DNA of 64,000 bases from Pseudaeromonas sp963677375 (GTDB taxonomy: Bacteria; Pseudomonadota; Gammaproteobacteria; Enterobacterales; Aeromonadaceae): positions 1 to 64,000 of the forward strand of contig CAXXIF010000002.1 of assembly GCA_963677375.2 (NCBI GenBank). Reading direction: 5' to 3'. The translations under genes and the position numbers were made by a program. The notes beneath the pieces are model-generated. The model searched no databases and was not told the DNA's origin. It saw nothing but the letters and a program-made list of their open reading frames with translations. Position 1 is the stretch's first letter; every line of letters begins with the position of its first letter. Shown piece by piece: positions 53,191 to 61,831 of this stretch.

Positions 53191-55359
53191 ATGATTGAAC
53201 GTTTGCTCGCCAACCTAACCTGCATCGGGCTGTGGTGTTGCCTACTGGTCAGCGCTTCTGCTTCCGCGCTGGAATTGACCCCGCAAGAACAGCAATGGCT
53301 CCAGGCTCATGCCGGTCATTCCCTGACGCTGGGGTTCAGTGACGCAGAGGGGATCGAGCAATTCGAGTATGCGGGCAAACAACGGGGCTACGTCTATGAC
53401 TTGGTCCACTTACTTGAACAGCAACTGGGTTTGAAGCTCACTCTGGTGCAGGGAAAAACCTGGAGTGCAACCTATAACCAGTTTTTAAGTGGGCACATTG
53501 ACATACTGCTTGGCGCCAATGAAACCCCGCAACGCAAACAGTTCATGGCCTTCACCCGTCCCCTGCTTCGCTACCCCTATGTGGTGTTTGCCACGCGCGA
53601 TAGCCAGATCAAAAACTTGGGGGATCTGCATCAGCGGCAGATTGGCTTCATCAGCGATGATGTGGTGTTTAATCTGTTCCCGGAAAACTATCCCAACATT
53701 GCCTACCAAAGCCACACCTTCAACTCCCTCGATGAGGCATTCCTCGCCCTGAGTCAGCACCAGATCGATGGCGTCATTACCAGTAGCGGCAGCGAGACCC
53801 CCCTCTATCTGCGTACCCGCCCCAATCTGATCGAAGTGGCCAGTCTCAACGGCATCAGCTCCGACATGACACTGGCAACCCGTCTGACCGACGCGCCTCT
53901 GGCTTCTATTCTCGACAAATGGATTGCCAGCAGACAGGGCGGCGAACTGGCCCGCGTGCTGGAAAAAAACCGCAAACTCTACAATCGCAAGATCCTGGAG
54001 CTGAACCCAAGCGAGCAAGCCTGGCTGGAGCAAAAACCTTTGATTCGCATTGGGGTAGCCAATGATTACCTGCCCTTTGAATATCAGCAGGAGGGCCGCT
54101 ACCAGGGCATTACCGGAGCCTTTATGCGCCAGATCCAGGAGCTGACTGGCTTGCAGGTGCAATTGGTACAGGGTGAATTCAGTGACCTGTATCGACAGAT
54201 GCAGCGGGGGCAACTGGATCTGCTGAACATGGCCAAGACCCCGGAGCGAGTGAACCAGTTTCTATTCACCGCCCCCTATTTCAAGGAGCGGGATATCATC
54301 CTCGGCCGCCGGAACAGCCCCTATGTCCAGGACGTCTATGGCCTCGAAAACAGACGAGTCGCCGTCATCGACGGCTTCTGGCATCTGGAGTATCTGCAGC
54401 GCAACCTGCGGCATGTCGATATTGTCATCACCAAGAGTCTGACGGAGTCATTGGAGCTCCTGGCGTCTGGACAGGTGGATTACCTAATCGAAAACCCGAC
54501 CGTGCTGGACTATTACCGCCACGGTCTCGGGTATCCAGAGTTGGAGAAAAAGGGGAATATCGCCGCCGACTCCTTTTTGTATCTGGGCGTGAATCACCGG
54601 TTCCCGCAACTGGTCAGCATCATCAATAAGGCCCTGACACAAATTGATCCGGAACAGATGCGAACCCAAGGGCTCAACAGTGTTCCCGATCTGCAGGCAC
54701 AACGCATTCGTCAGTTGGTGATCCTCTCGTCAGTCCTCGCCATAGCGCTCATCGCCTGTCTGCTGCTGGCCACCATACTGACCCGTCGTTTCATCATCCA
54801 GCGCGCCGCCAATGCCGCCCTCAAAGAGCGGCAGCAACTGTTGTTTACCGATCCGTTGACCGGACTCCATAACCGGCTGAGCTATAACCAGCACGAAACG
54901 GACCTCAGCCGCTGCGCCAGTCCCCAGGCCTGGATGGTGATTGACCTGAATAACCTGAAATATATCAATGACCAATATGGTCATCTGATCGGTGATCAGT
55001 TGCTGATCCATTTTGCCAGACAACTGAGGCAAAGCTTGCCCCAGGATGCCCTGCTGTTTCGTATGGGCGGCGATGAGTTTTTGGCGGTCATCGAGGATGT
55101 AGACGAAGCCCGTGCCTATCAAATCGAGCGCGACTTGTTGCAGCACACCAATCAGGACTCGATACTGCCGCCCGAACTGCCCCAACTGCTCGGCCCCATG
55201 GCTGCCGTCGGTCTGACCTGGCGACCCGATAGTTACTGTTCGCTGGCCGATGCCTTCATGCTGGCCGACCATCGCATGTATGCACATAAGCGGGTCAGTA
55301 AAGTCCCACCGATTATCTGTGCCACCCGACCCCGCTCGTCACTCTGCGCCGTAGATTGA
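53191..55359 (+). CDS. Diguanylate cyclase with two periplasmic solute-binding (SBP_bac_3) domains
   Basis: The 722-residue membrane protein has a signal sequence (1-26) and two tandem periplasmic amino-acid-binding-type domains (about 30-270 and 275-500; GFSDAEGIEQFEYAGKQRGYVYDLVHLLE, GVANDYLPFEYQQEGRYQGITGAFMRQI). One membrane segment follows (about 507-530; LVILSSVLAIALIACLLLATIL), then a GGDEF domain with DPLTGLHNR and MGGDEF at 626-630. The active site is intact, so it should make cyclic di-GMP. No RxxD I-site precedes GGDEF, so product inhibition is probably absent. The ligand may be an amino acid or related solute. It stands alone; no partner phosphodiesterase is adjacent. Confidence 0.92.
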   Translation: MIERLLANLTCIGLWCCLLVSASASALELTPQEQQWLQAHAGHSLTLGFSDAEGIEQFEYAGKQRGYVYDLVHLLEQQLGLKLTLVQGKTWSATYNQFLSGHIDILLGANETPQRKQFMAFTRPLLRYPYVVFATRDSQIKNLGDLHQRQIGFISDDVVFNLFPENYPNIAYQSHTFNSLDEAFLALSQHQIDGVITSSGSETPLYLRTRPNLIEVASLNGISSDMTLATRLTDAPLASILDKWIASRQGGELARVLEKNRKLYNRKILELNPSEQAWLEQKPLIRIGVANDYLPFEYQQEGRYQGITGAFMRQIQELTGLQVQLVQGEFSDLYRQMQRGQLDLLNMAKTPERVNQFLFTAPYFKERDIILGRRNSPYVQDVYGLENRRVAVIDGFWHLEYLQRNLRHVDIVITKSLTESLELLASGQVDYLIENPTVLDYYRHGLGYPELEKKGNIAADSFLYLGVNHRFPQLVSIINKALTQIDPEQMRTQGLNSVPDLQAQRIRQLVILSSVLAIALIACLLLATILTRRFIIQRAANAALKERQQLLFTDPLTGLHNRLSYNQHETDLSRCASPQAWMVIDLNNLKYINDQYGHLIGDQLLIHFARQLRQSLPQDALLFRMGGDEFLAVIEDVDEARAYQIERDLLQHTNQDSILPPELPQLLGPMAAVGLTWRPDSYCSLADAFMLADHRMYAHKRVSKVPPIICATRPRSSLCAVD

Positions 55360-55483
55360 ATCTCCAGAATGAGCTCCGGCGGAGGCTGGTACTGCATAGC
55401 CACTATCTGATAGCCTTACCCCCTCCAATGTTGTCCCCCCGCGGACCCAAGTTTTTCATACACGCGCAGGAACTTAAAACCGC

Positions 55484-56497
55484 ATGGCCGCAACCATCCA
55501 CGACGTCGCCCAGCTTGCTCAGGTCGCTATCTCCACCGTCTCCAAGGTGATGAGTGATAGCCCGCGGATCTCGGCCGAGACCAAGTTGCGCGTCCGGAAT
55601 GCCATGCTGACGCTGGATTATCACCCGAGCCGTAATGCCCGCGGATTAGCGAAAAACACCACCGAAACCTTGGGCATACTGATGCCGCTGGCGCGGGATT
55701 GTGCCTTCCGTAACCCCTATGTGTTCGAGATCCTCTGCGGCATCGAAAGCCTCTGCTCCCAGCACGGTTATTCCGTCACCCTGCTCAACGCCCTGCAATT
55801 GGCTCACAACCGGATGGCCATCAAACGGCTGATCGCCGAGCGTCAGGTCGATGGCTTCATCCTGCACGCGACGCAAGATGCCCCCTTGCTGATTAAGATG
55901 CTTTCGGAGCAGGCGCTCCCCTTCGTGGTCATTGGCCAACTGAGTCATAACGATAAACATAGCTGGGTCGATATGGATAATGTCCATGCCGGCCAAACCG
56001 CCACCCGACACTTGCTGGAGCAGGGATATCGTCGCTTGCAGTTTGTCGGCAGCCAACCCGAAGACACCATTAGCCGTAAGCGCGCACAGGGTTTCTTGCA
56101 AGCATTGAACGAGCAGGAGCTGACTCCCGTCGCCGCCGACCTCTACGCCGGGGAGAGTAGCAGCGCCAACGGACGCGCCATCTGGCAGCAGATTTCCCGG
56201 CAAGCCCAACGCCCGGATGCCATCGTCATCGCCACCAGCCAGCTGGCGGCCGGGCTGATGGAGCAGGCGCAAAGCAGTGGTCTGCAGATTGGCCCGGATC
56301 TGGGGCTCATCGCCTTTGATAATTATCCGGTTGCCGAACACACCTCACCCGCGCTGTCGGTGGTGGATCTGGATCTGTTCGAGCTGGGTGCCCAGGCTAG
56401 CCGCGCCCTGTTCGAGCAACTAAACAATCCGCAACATCGCATCCAGTCACAGTTACTCAATCTCGTACTGCGCGCCCGAGCCTCCAGCCAGCGCTAA
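55484..56497 (+). CDS. LacI-family transcriptional regulator
   Basis: The 337-residue regulator has an N-terminal helix-turn-helix (ATIHDVAQLAQVAISTVSKVMSDSPRISAETKLRV) and hinge helix HPSRNARGLA. A periplasmic-binding-like effector domain follows (LGILMPLARDCAFRNPYVFEILCGIE). It lies directly upstream of, and codirectional with, an alpha-amylase gene whose promoter region carries a perfect LacI-family palindrome, so it probably regulates starch or maltodextrin use. Ribosome site AGGA is about 12 bases before ATG. Confidence 0.9.
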   Translation: MAATIHDVAQLAQVAISTVSKVMSDSPRISAETKLRVRNAMLTLDYHPSRNARGLAKNTTETLGILMPLARDCAFRNPYVFEILCGIESLCSQHGYSVTLLNALQLAHNRMAIKRLIAERQVDGFILHATQDAPLLIKMLSEQALPFVVIGQLSHNDKHSWVDMDNVHAGQTATRHLLEQGYRRLQFVGSQPEDTISRKRAQGFLQALNEQELTPVAADLYAGESSSANGRAIWQQISRQAQRPDAIVIATSQLAAGLMEQAQSSGLQIGPDLGLIAFDNYPVAEHTSPALSVVDLDLFELGAQASRALFEQLNNPQHRIQSQLLNLVLRARASSQR

Positions 56498-56633
56498 ACC
56501 CACACCCGAATCCCGGGGGCTCGATGGCGGCATCCCATGGTGCCAACGGTTGGCGCCATGGGAACACTCCCTGCCTTATCGGATCGGCATTGAGCCCATG
56601 CCAATCCTTTTTCTCGATATCGCTCCCCGATCC

Positions 56634-56692
56634 CGGGATGAGATCCCTGCCCTCTCGGGATGAGATCCCGATCCCGATCCCCGGATCTTTTT
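56634..56692. repeat. GATCCC/GGGATC repeat array between LacI-type gene and amylase
   Basis: Two exact 14-base copies of CGGGATGAGATCCC start at 56634 and 56656, 22 bases apart (two helical turns). Each is itself a GGGAT-GAG-ATCCC inverted repeat. They are followed by tandem GATCCC units and GATCC-CC-GGATC (56676-56687) with T5, which may terminate the regulator transcript. Function could be termination, regulator binding, or a simple expansion. Confidence 0.6.
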
Positions 56693-56738
56693 GCATTGCC
56701 GATTGACTCGGCTTTGCCCCTGGATCGAGAATAAATGC

Positions 56739-56750
56739 GAAAGCGCTTTC
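56739..56750 (+). promoter_or_regulatory. LacI-family operator upstream of the amylase
   Basis: GAAAGCGCTTTC is a perfect 12-base palindrome with the central CG-pair typical of LacI/GalR operators. It lies 103 bases before the amylase start, within an otherwise AT-rich promoter region, and downstream of the LacI-type gene. The regulator-site pairing is inferred. Confidence 0.72.
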
Positions 56751-56853
56751 CCTTTAAATTACATATTTGTCATATTCAATTTTTATTGCATTGATATTTA
56801 TGACTTTAATTTTAGTTAGTCAGGAAATTAGTTTCTCATCATAAGGATTCACT

Positions 56854-58809
56854 ATGTTAAACCTCGACCACAACGGGTCTGTGGGCTGGCTATCCGGCCC
56901 CCTGCTGGCCAGCTTGTTGCTGGCTACCGGCTGTAACAACGACACCACCTCAACCCCGGCTCCCGTCGCCAAAGCGGACTGGCACCAGAGCGTGGCGTAC
57001 GAGATTTTCGTGCGCAGTTTCTATGACAGCGACGGCGATGGCACCGGAGATCTGGCCGGGGTCACGCAGAAGCTCGATTACTTGCAGGATCTGGGTGTCG
57101 ATGCCCTGTGGCTGATGCCGATCCAGCCTAGCCCCACCTACCATGGCTATGCGGTCAGTGACTACACCAGCATCAACCCGGACTATGGCACCCTGGACGA
57201 CTTCAAGACGCTGATCGCCGAAGCCCACAAGCGCCACATCAAGGTGATCCCGGATCTGGTGGTCAACCATACCGCCGAGCAACATCCCTGGTTTCAGGGC
57301 ATGTTAGCCGGTGATGCCACCTATCAGAACTTCTATCGCTGCGGGGATACCGCCCTTGATGGCAACTGGGGCGAAGTGGCGCCCGGAAAATACTGTTATT
57401 ACTCCTTCGGCCCCCAGAGCGGACTGCCTGATCTGAACTATCAGGAGCCAGAAGTGCGGAATGAGGTGAAAAAAATCGCCGATTTTTGGCTCGCTGCCGG
57501 AGTGGATGGCTTCCGTCTGGATGTGGCGCAAGATATCGGTGATGGCGATGATGCCTATACCGTCGCCTGGTGGCAGGAATTTGATACCCATGTGAAGTTG
57601 ATGAAGCCCGATGCCTTTGTGGTCGGCGAGGTGAACTACGACAGTCTGGATGGCAACACCAAGATTGCCCCCTTCCTGGCGGGTATGACCTCCGCCTTCA
57701 ACTTCCCGCTGTACAACGAGCTGGTGACCGCCGCGGCAGGGCTGCCTAAGGATCTGCTAGCTCTGGTGAACCCGACACGGGAGCTCTACGCCACCGTGAA
57801 TCCGGACTATGTGGATTCCACCATCATAGGGAACCACGATCGCAATCGCATCGCCTCGGAGCTGAACTTCATCGACAGCAAGATCCGCCGCGCCGTGACC
57901 CTGCAGATGACCCTGCCCGGGACGCCCTTTATCTACTACGGGGATGAACTCGGTATGCGCGGTGGTCACGATCTGCAAGCCGACCCTCACAAGCGCGAAC
58001 CCTTCGACTGGTATGCCGCCGGTGATGGCTCCGGCATGACCCGGATGACCCAAGCGGTTTATGGCGCCGATGCCAAGAACCTGCTGCCCTATGACGGCAT
58101 CTCGCTGGAAGAGGAGCAGGGACAACCGGGCTCCCTGTTTGAATACTACAAACAACTGATCCAGATCCGCAAAAGCAACAGCATACTGTTCACCGGTCAG
58201 TATCAACGGGTCGGCACACCGGCCGGTAGTTATGGCTATCAAGTCACGTCCCCGGATGCCGACTACAACCTGCTGGTGGTGCATAACCGGCTGGCAGATC
58301 AGGAGTTGGCGCTCAACATCACAGGGGAAACCACTGAGCTACTCAGCCAGAAAAACTACCAATCCGGCGATAAACTGACCATCCCGGCCTATAGCAGCGT
58401 GATCCTGAAAACCAAGGGACAGGCCGCCGCCGTCGAGCTGGGCAGTATCCCGGATGATGCTATGGATACCAGCGATGTCACTCTGGATATCCAGGTCCAT
58501 GTCCCGGCTGACACCCCAAGTGATGCCAAGCTCTATATGCCCAACTCCGATGATGGCTGGGACCCGGCCACCATTACGGTGGATGCCGCCACCACGCTGG
58601 AGCGGGTGGATGCCACCACCTTCCATATCCGGGTAACCCGGCCGCGCGGCACACGGCTGGAGTACAAGTTCTTCCGGGGCGGCTGGGACAGCAGTGAAAC
58701 GGATGCCGAAGGCAACTGGACGGGCAATCGCATCTTCCTGTTTGTCGATGACAGCAGCCAGGTAGAGGTCAACATTCAAGGCTGGCGCGATATTGACTAC
58801 AAGGGGTAA
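56854..58809 (+). CDS. GH13 alpha-amylase, exported lipoprotein with C-terminal starch-binding-like module
   Basis: The 651-residue glycoside hydrolase family 13 enzyme probably cuts starch or maltodextrins outside the cytoplasm. The signal ends in LLATGC with Cys27 as the lipid site; the n-region (MLNLDHNGSVGW) oddly lacks positive charge and the lipobox has Ala at -3. Conserved GH13 regions: DLVVNH (134-139), GFRLDVAQ with nucleophile Asp223, GEVN with acid Glu259, and GNHDRN with Asp329. Residues about 545-651 (LDIQVHVPADTPSDAKLYM to LEYKFFRGGWDS) resemble a CBM20/E-set starch-binding module. Regulated probably by the LacI-type neighbour. Terminator follows. Confidence 0.92.
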   Translation: MLNLDHNGSVGWLSGPLLASLLLATGCNNDTTSTPAPVAKADWHQSVAYEIFVRSFYDSDGDGTGDLAGVTQKLDYLQDLGVDALWLMPIQPSPTYHGYAVSDYTSINPDYGTLDDFKTLIAEAHKRHIKVIPDLVVNHTAEQHPWFQGMLAGDATYQNFYRCGDTALDGNWGEVAPGKYCYYSFGPQSGLPDLNYQEPEVRNEVKKIADFWLAAGVDGFRLDVAQDIGDGDDAYTVAWWQEFDTHVKLMKPDAFVVGEVNYDSLDGNTKIAPFLAGMTSAFNFPLYNELVTAAAGLPKDLLALVNPTRELYATVNPDYVDSTIIGNHDRNRIASELNFIDSKIRRAVTLQMTLPGTPFIYYGDELGMRGGHDLQADPHKREPFDWYAAGDGSGMTRMTQAVYGADAKNLLPYDGISLEEEQGQPGSLFEYYKQLIQIRKSNSILFTGQYQRVGTPAGSYGYQVTSPDADYNLLVVHNRLADQELALNITGETTELLSQKNYQSGDKLTIPAYSSVILKTKGQAAAVELGSIPDDAMDTSDVTLDIQVHVPADTPSDAKLYMPNSDDGWDPATITVDAATTLERVDATTFHIRVTRPRGTRLEYKFFRGGWDSSETDAEGNWTGNRIFLFVDDSSQVEVNIQGWRDIDYKG

Positions 58810-58821
58810 ACCCCATCACCC

Positions 58822-58848
58822 AACGGGCCCTCGCGGCCCGTTTTTTTT
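58822..58848 (+). terminator. Terminator of the amylase gene
   Basis: ACGGGCC / GGCCCGT stem with a 5-base loop and T8. Confidence 0.93.
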
Positions 58849-58874
58849 ACCTGCTGACGGACGCCAGGCCCATC

Positions 58875-59936
58875 TCAGCGTGTGATGGTGTGTGCCCGCA
58901 TCTGCCCGCGCAGCAGCAGGGAGCCCCCCGGCAGCCGCACCAGCACGGCATAGACCAGCAGCGAACTCAGGAAGAGGACCAAGGGTTTGATGATCTCCCA
59001 CCCCGGCGACATCCACTTCATACTCAGCGGGAATAACCAGATCACCAGCAGCATATGCAGGCAATAGAGCCCCAACACCTTGGGCGATTGCCGCTCCAGC
59101 CAACTGCCCCGCCCCAGATGGGGATTGGCCAGCAACCAGAGGAACAACCCCACAGCCCAGGGGATCGTAGCCAGCAGGAAGTCATGCCGCCCGAACGGGA
59201 TCTGCCACCATTGGTGGAGGATCAGCCCCTCCAGCAAATAGACCAGCATACCGACCAGCATCAAACGCATCGCCATGCGGGAGGTCATGCGCCACTGGCG
59301 CTGACGGATCATGAAGCCCAGCGCCACAAACAGCAGCGAGAAGAAGGGGCCGTTACGGGTCATCAAGGCCCACTCGGCGCCCAGCAGAGGCTTGGCATAG
59401 GAGCCGCCCAACAGGGCCAGCAGATACAAGGTTGCCCCCAAGGCCAGCGCCAGACCGGGTTTTTGCCACTGCTGGCACAGCGCCAACATCACTACCGCCA
59501 GCATCAAGGCCGGCAAGAACCACAGATGCACCATGCCGCCGACCCACCATTGATTCAGCGGATCGCTCAGCAATAACTGCCACTGGAAGGCCATGGATTC
59601 CAGATAGCCATACTGCCAGGCTCCAACCGGATCGAAGGGGATCAGCGCATAGAGCAGACTCCACAGCAGCCAGAGGATCAGCAAGGGTCGGCAATAGCGC
59701 CACGCCACCGGCATGGGGGGGGCCGAGCTGAGTTTGGGCTGTAGAAAATAGCCGGAGCAGAGAAAGAAAAAGGGGACCGCAAAGCGCGTGATCTGGTTAA
59801 GAAAACCCGCCACATAGATATCGACGCTCCAGTTCCAGACGCTGGGGTCAAAAGGGTTCGCAAATGGCGAGATATGGATCACCATGACCGCGAGGATGGC
59901 CACCACCCGACCGCACTCGATACTGGATATCCGCAT
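58875..59936 (-). CDS. Acyltransferase-3 family membrane protein
   Basis: The 353-residue polytopic inner-membrane protein has about ten hydrophobic segments. The family N-terminus RISSIECGRVVAILAVMVIHISPF carries the conserved His, followed by RFAVPFFFLCSGYFL. Such proteins (OafA/WecH type) acetylate or acylate surface sugars or periplasmic glucans. ATG 59936 has GGGAG upstream; the open frame extends to 59990. Convergent with the amylase gene. A link to the surface polysaccharide locus suggested at the right edge is possible but unproven. Confidence 0.88.
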   Translation of the reverse strand: MRISSIECGRVVAILAVMVIHISPFANPFDPSVWNWSVDIYVAGFLNQITRFAVPFFFLCSGYFLQPKLSSAPPMPVAWRYCRPLLILWLLWSLLYALIPFDPVGAWQYGYLESMAFQWQLLLSDPLNQWWVGGMVHLWFLPALMLAVVMLALCQQWQKPGLALALGATLYLLALLGGSYAKPLLGAEWALMTRNGPFFSLLFVALGFMIRQRQWRMTSRMAMRLMLVGMLVYLLEGLILHQWWQIPFGRHDFLLATIPWAVGLFLWLLANPHLGRGSWLERQSPKVLGLYCLHMLLVIWLFPLSMKWMSPGWEIIKPLVLFLSSLLVYAVLVRLPGGSLLLRGQMRAHTITR

Positions 59937-60303
59937 GACAACTCCCAATCGGATAAAAATAGTGGCGGCTAGACTAACCAATGCCTGCAACCGGTTGCAA
60001 TTCTGGCCGCTAGATCTGTGGGCACAGTACCCGTCTGGTTACGCTTCGTTACCCGCGGCCGGGCCAGGTCACAACGCGGGAACGCCAGTGTGCTTGTCGC
60101 CGGGGGAGAATTTAGTAGTTATCCATCGCGCCCCCGTGGTAGGTTCGGATCAGCGGTGGTTGCTGCCGGGCCTGCTGGTTCGTCAGCTTTCGCCTCTGGC
60201 TCCAGTCACCCTATGCTCCTTCTAGTCTTTGCCCACCCTATGTCCTCATGGCTGTTTCGCATGGTGCGAACCAAGACCGGGTTCATATACCCCAGGGATC
60301 GCC
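59937..60303. other. Intergenic region between acyltransferase and tpm
   Basis: A 367-base gap between divergent genes. I found no convincing gene or hairpin; it must contain both promoters. Confidence 0.4.
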
Positions 60304-60963
60304 ATGAGTAATCAACGCTGGAAAGCCAAATGGAAGGCCGACGATATTGCCTTTCATCAAACCGAAGTGAATCCGCATCTGACCGAGTTCTGGTCGCACC
60401 TGGATCTCGACGCCGGAGCCACCGTACTGGTGCCCCTGTGCGGCAAGAGCCATGACCTGAGCTGGTTGCAGCAACAGGGCTATCGGGTGATCGGCATTGA
60501 ACTCAGCCACATCGCCATTGCCGCCTTCTTTGCCGGGCGGGGCGAACAGCCGCAGCGCCAGCGTCTGGGCCGCTTTAACCGCTGGTGGTATGGCGACATC
60601 GAGATCTGGTGTGGTGACTTGTTCGATCTGCGGGCCCACGAGCTGGGCCACATAGCCGCCATTTATGATTGTGCCGCCCTCACCGCCCTGCCCGCCACCA
60701 GTCGCAGCCACTATGTGCGCCAACTCAGCTCCCTGCTGGGTGAGACTGGGCAGATGCTGCTTCTGACCACGGAATCCAGCGATGCCGACGACCAGGCCGA
60801 GGATGACCAAACCCCGGATCAGGAGGTGCTGGCCCTGTATCAGAGCCGCTATGCGGTGGAGCTGCTGCATGGTCAGTCCTGTATGCGGATGGACCCGGAA
60901 TTCCCCGCCCTGCCCGCCAGCCTGCTGGCGGAGAAGGTTTATCATATGGGCCCCTTGGTTTAA
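60304..60963 (+). CDS. tpm: Thiopurine S-methyltransferase
   Basis: The 219-residue SAM-dependent methyltransferase of the TPMT family. Bacterial members methylate thiols, selenium or tellurium compounds. WKAKWKADDIAFHQTEVNPHL is the characteristic N-terminus; VLVPLCGKSHDLSWLQQQGYRVIGIELS is the SAM loop, and IAAIYDCAALTALPATSR follows. ATG 60304 has AGGGA upstream; the longer frame from 60229 lacks support. Length matches Pseudomonas TPMT. Confidence 0.94.
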   Translation: MSNQRWKAKWKADDIAFHQTEVNPHLTEFWSHLDLDAGATVLVPLCGKSHDLSWLQQQGYRVIGIELSHIAIAAFFAGRGEQPQRQRLGRFNRWWYGDIEIWCGDLFDLRAHELGHIAAIYDCAALTALPATSRSHYVRQLSSLLGETGQMLLLTTESSDADDQAEDDQTPDQEVLALYQSRYAVELLHGQSCMRMDPEFPALPASLLAEKVYHMGPLV

Positions 60964-61120
60964 GGGCCGCTGCGCCATCCGTTCGGGCTATCCCTGCCCT
61001 CACGGCAAATCGGGGCCGAGATCATCAATCCCGTCCAACCCCCGATCTGCCCCTTGGACAATCCCTGAGCTTTGTCTAAGCCGGCTGCCGGGCCGTGTGC
61101 GGGATTCTCTTCACCGGCCG

Positions 61121-61178
61121 GGAGCCACACGCCATCCCTGGCGTGACGCTCCCTTGTGCGGTCATCCTGACCGCGCAC
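61121..61178. repeat. Two adjacent hairpins downstream of tpm
   Basis: First hairpin 61121-61152: GGAGC-CA-CACGCCA, loop TCCC, TGGCGTG-AC-GCTCC, a two-step perfect stem. Second hairpin 61156-61178: GTGCGGTCA, loop TCC, TGACCGCGCAC with a two-base bulge. No T-run follows either. They may be a terminator-like or REP-like structure. Confidence 0.6.
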
Positions 61179-61284
61179 CGCCTCCGTTCCCCCCTCCCCG
61201 CGGCCCGACAGACGGCGGCTAACTTCTATGGGTAAGTCAAAAGCGGTTGCGCATATGAATGGTCGGCTATCTGCAGAAAGGCGT

Positions 61285-61352
61285 GTAGGAGCAAGCGCAG
61301 CTCGCGATGCTGTTGCTCTTGTAGGTGAGATTAGCGCAGCGTAATCGCACGC
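61285..61352. repeat. Two GTAG-headed REP-like palindromes
   Basis: GTAGGAGCAAGCGCAGCTCG begins at 61285 with a GAGC/GCTC stem. A second GTAGG at 61321 is followed by GTGAGATTA, loop GCGCAGCG, TAATCGCAC (61325-61350; 8 of 9 pairs). A GTAG tetranucleotide followed by an imperfect palindrome is the form of REP sequences mobilised by RAYT transposases, and the ATTAGCGCAGCGTAAT core is widespread in gammaproteobacteria. No RAYT gene is in the window. Confidence 0.62.
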
Positions 61353-61540
61353 ATGGAGGAACCGAAGGGTTGCCCAAACAAGGCTTGAAACGCTCGTTTG
61401 CTGCCGAAAACCGTGAGTAGCGAACAAAATGTGACTCCGCCCATCTGAATCCATTTTCCCCGCCGCGCAAAGTGCGGTAGTTTAAAAACTCAAATAACTC
61501 AAGGTTAGTGCCGAGATTGACAGCCCCCCCGACGTTCCAG

Positions 61541-61575
61541 GCACTGTGGCAGCCGTAAGCCAGGGGCGGTAGCCT
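61541..61575 (+). promoter_or_regulatory. JUMPstart element with ops site for RfaH
   Basis: The segment aligns with the JUMPstart consensus along about 35 bases (CTGTGGCAGC, then GTAAGCCAGGGGCGGTAGC, one A shorter than the enteric version). The ops core GGCGGTAG is at 61565-61572 on the + strand. This is where RfaH is recruited to RNA polymerase in the 5' leader of O-antigen, capsule and LPS-core operons. It points rightwards, about 260 bases before the gene at 61832, implying that a long RfaH-dependent operon starts here. Confidence 0.85.
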
Positions 61576-61831
61576 TGGTGATCGACAATGCCATCGCTGA
61601 TAAAACGACACGGTGGAGAGCGATCTCGATTGAGGCGAACACTTGAATAGCAAAGTTACTGTTCGTTAGGCGTTAAATTTTATTAGTAATAAACAACTAA
61701 ATTACATCATTGAATTGTATTCCTCAAATAACCCACCAAATAAAATGCGGAATTTCTAGCCACGAATAAAGTAACAGCTACTTTTTATATAATTACTAAG
61801 CTGCATCTACACATCACAAGGAACTTAAAAA

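Noticed and set aside
61517..61545. TTGACA at 61517 as a promoter for the JUMPstart transcript
   Set aside because: No -10-like hexamer occurs 15-19 bases downstream.
61267..61653. 128-residue minus-strand frame over the REP-like and JUMPstart sequences
   Set aside because: Such frames occur because REP-type palindromes lack stops; the product has no plausible protein features.
61665..61671. GTTAGGC followed by GTTAAAT, resembling an integron attC/attI core before the AT-rich gene
   Set aside because: No matching inverted GCCTAAC-type core lies at a proper distance upstream (nearest GGCTAAC at 61217 is about 450 bases away), the L-box symmetry is absent, and there is no integrase. The JUMPstart explains the region better.
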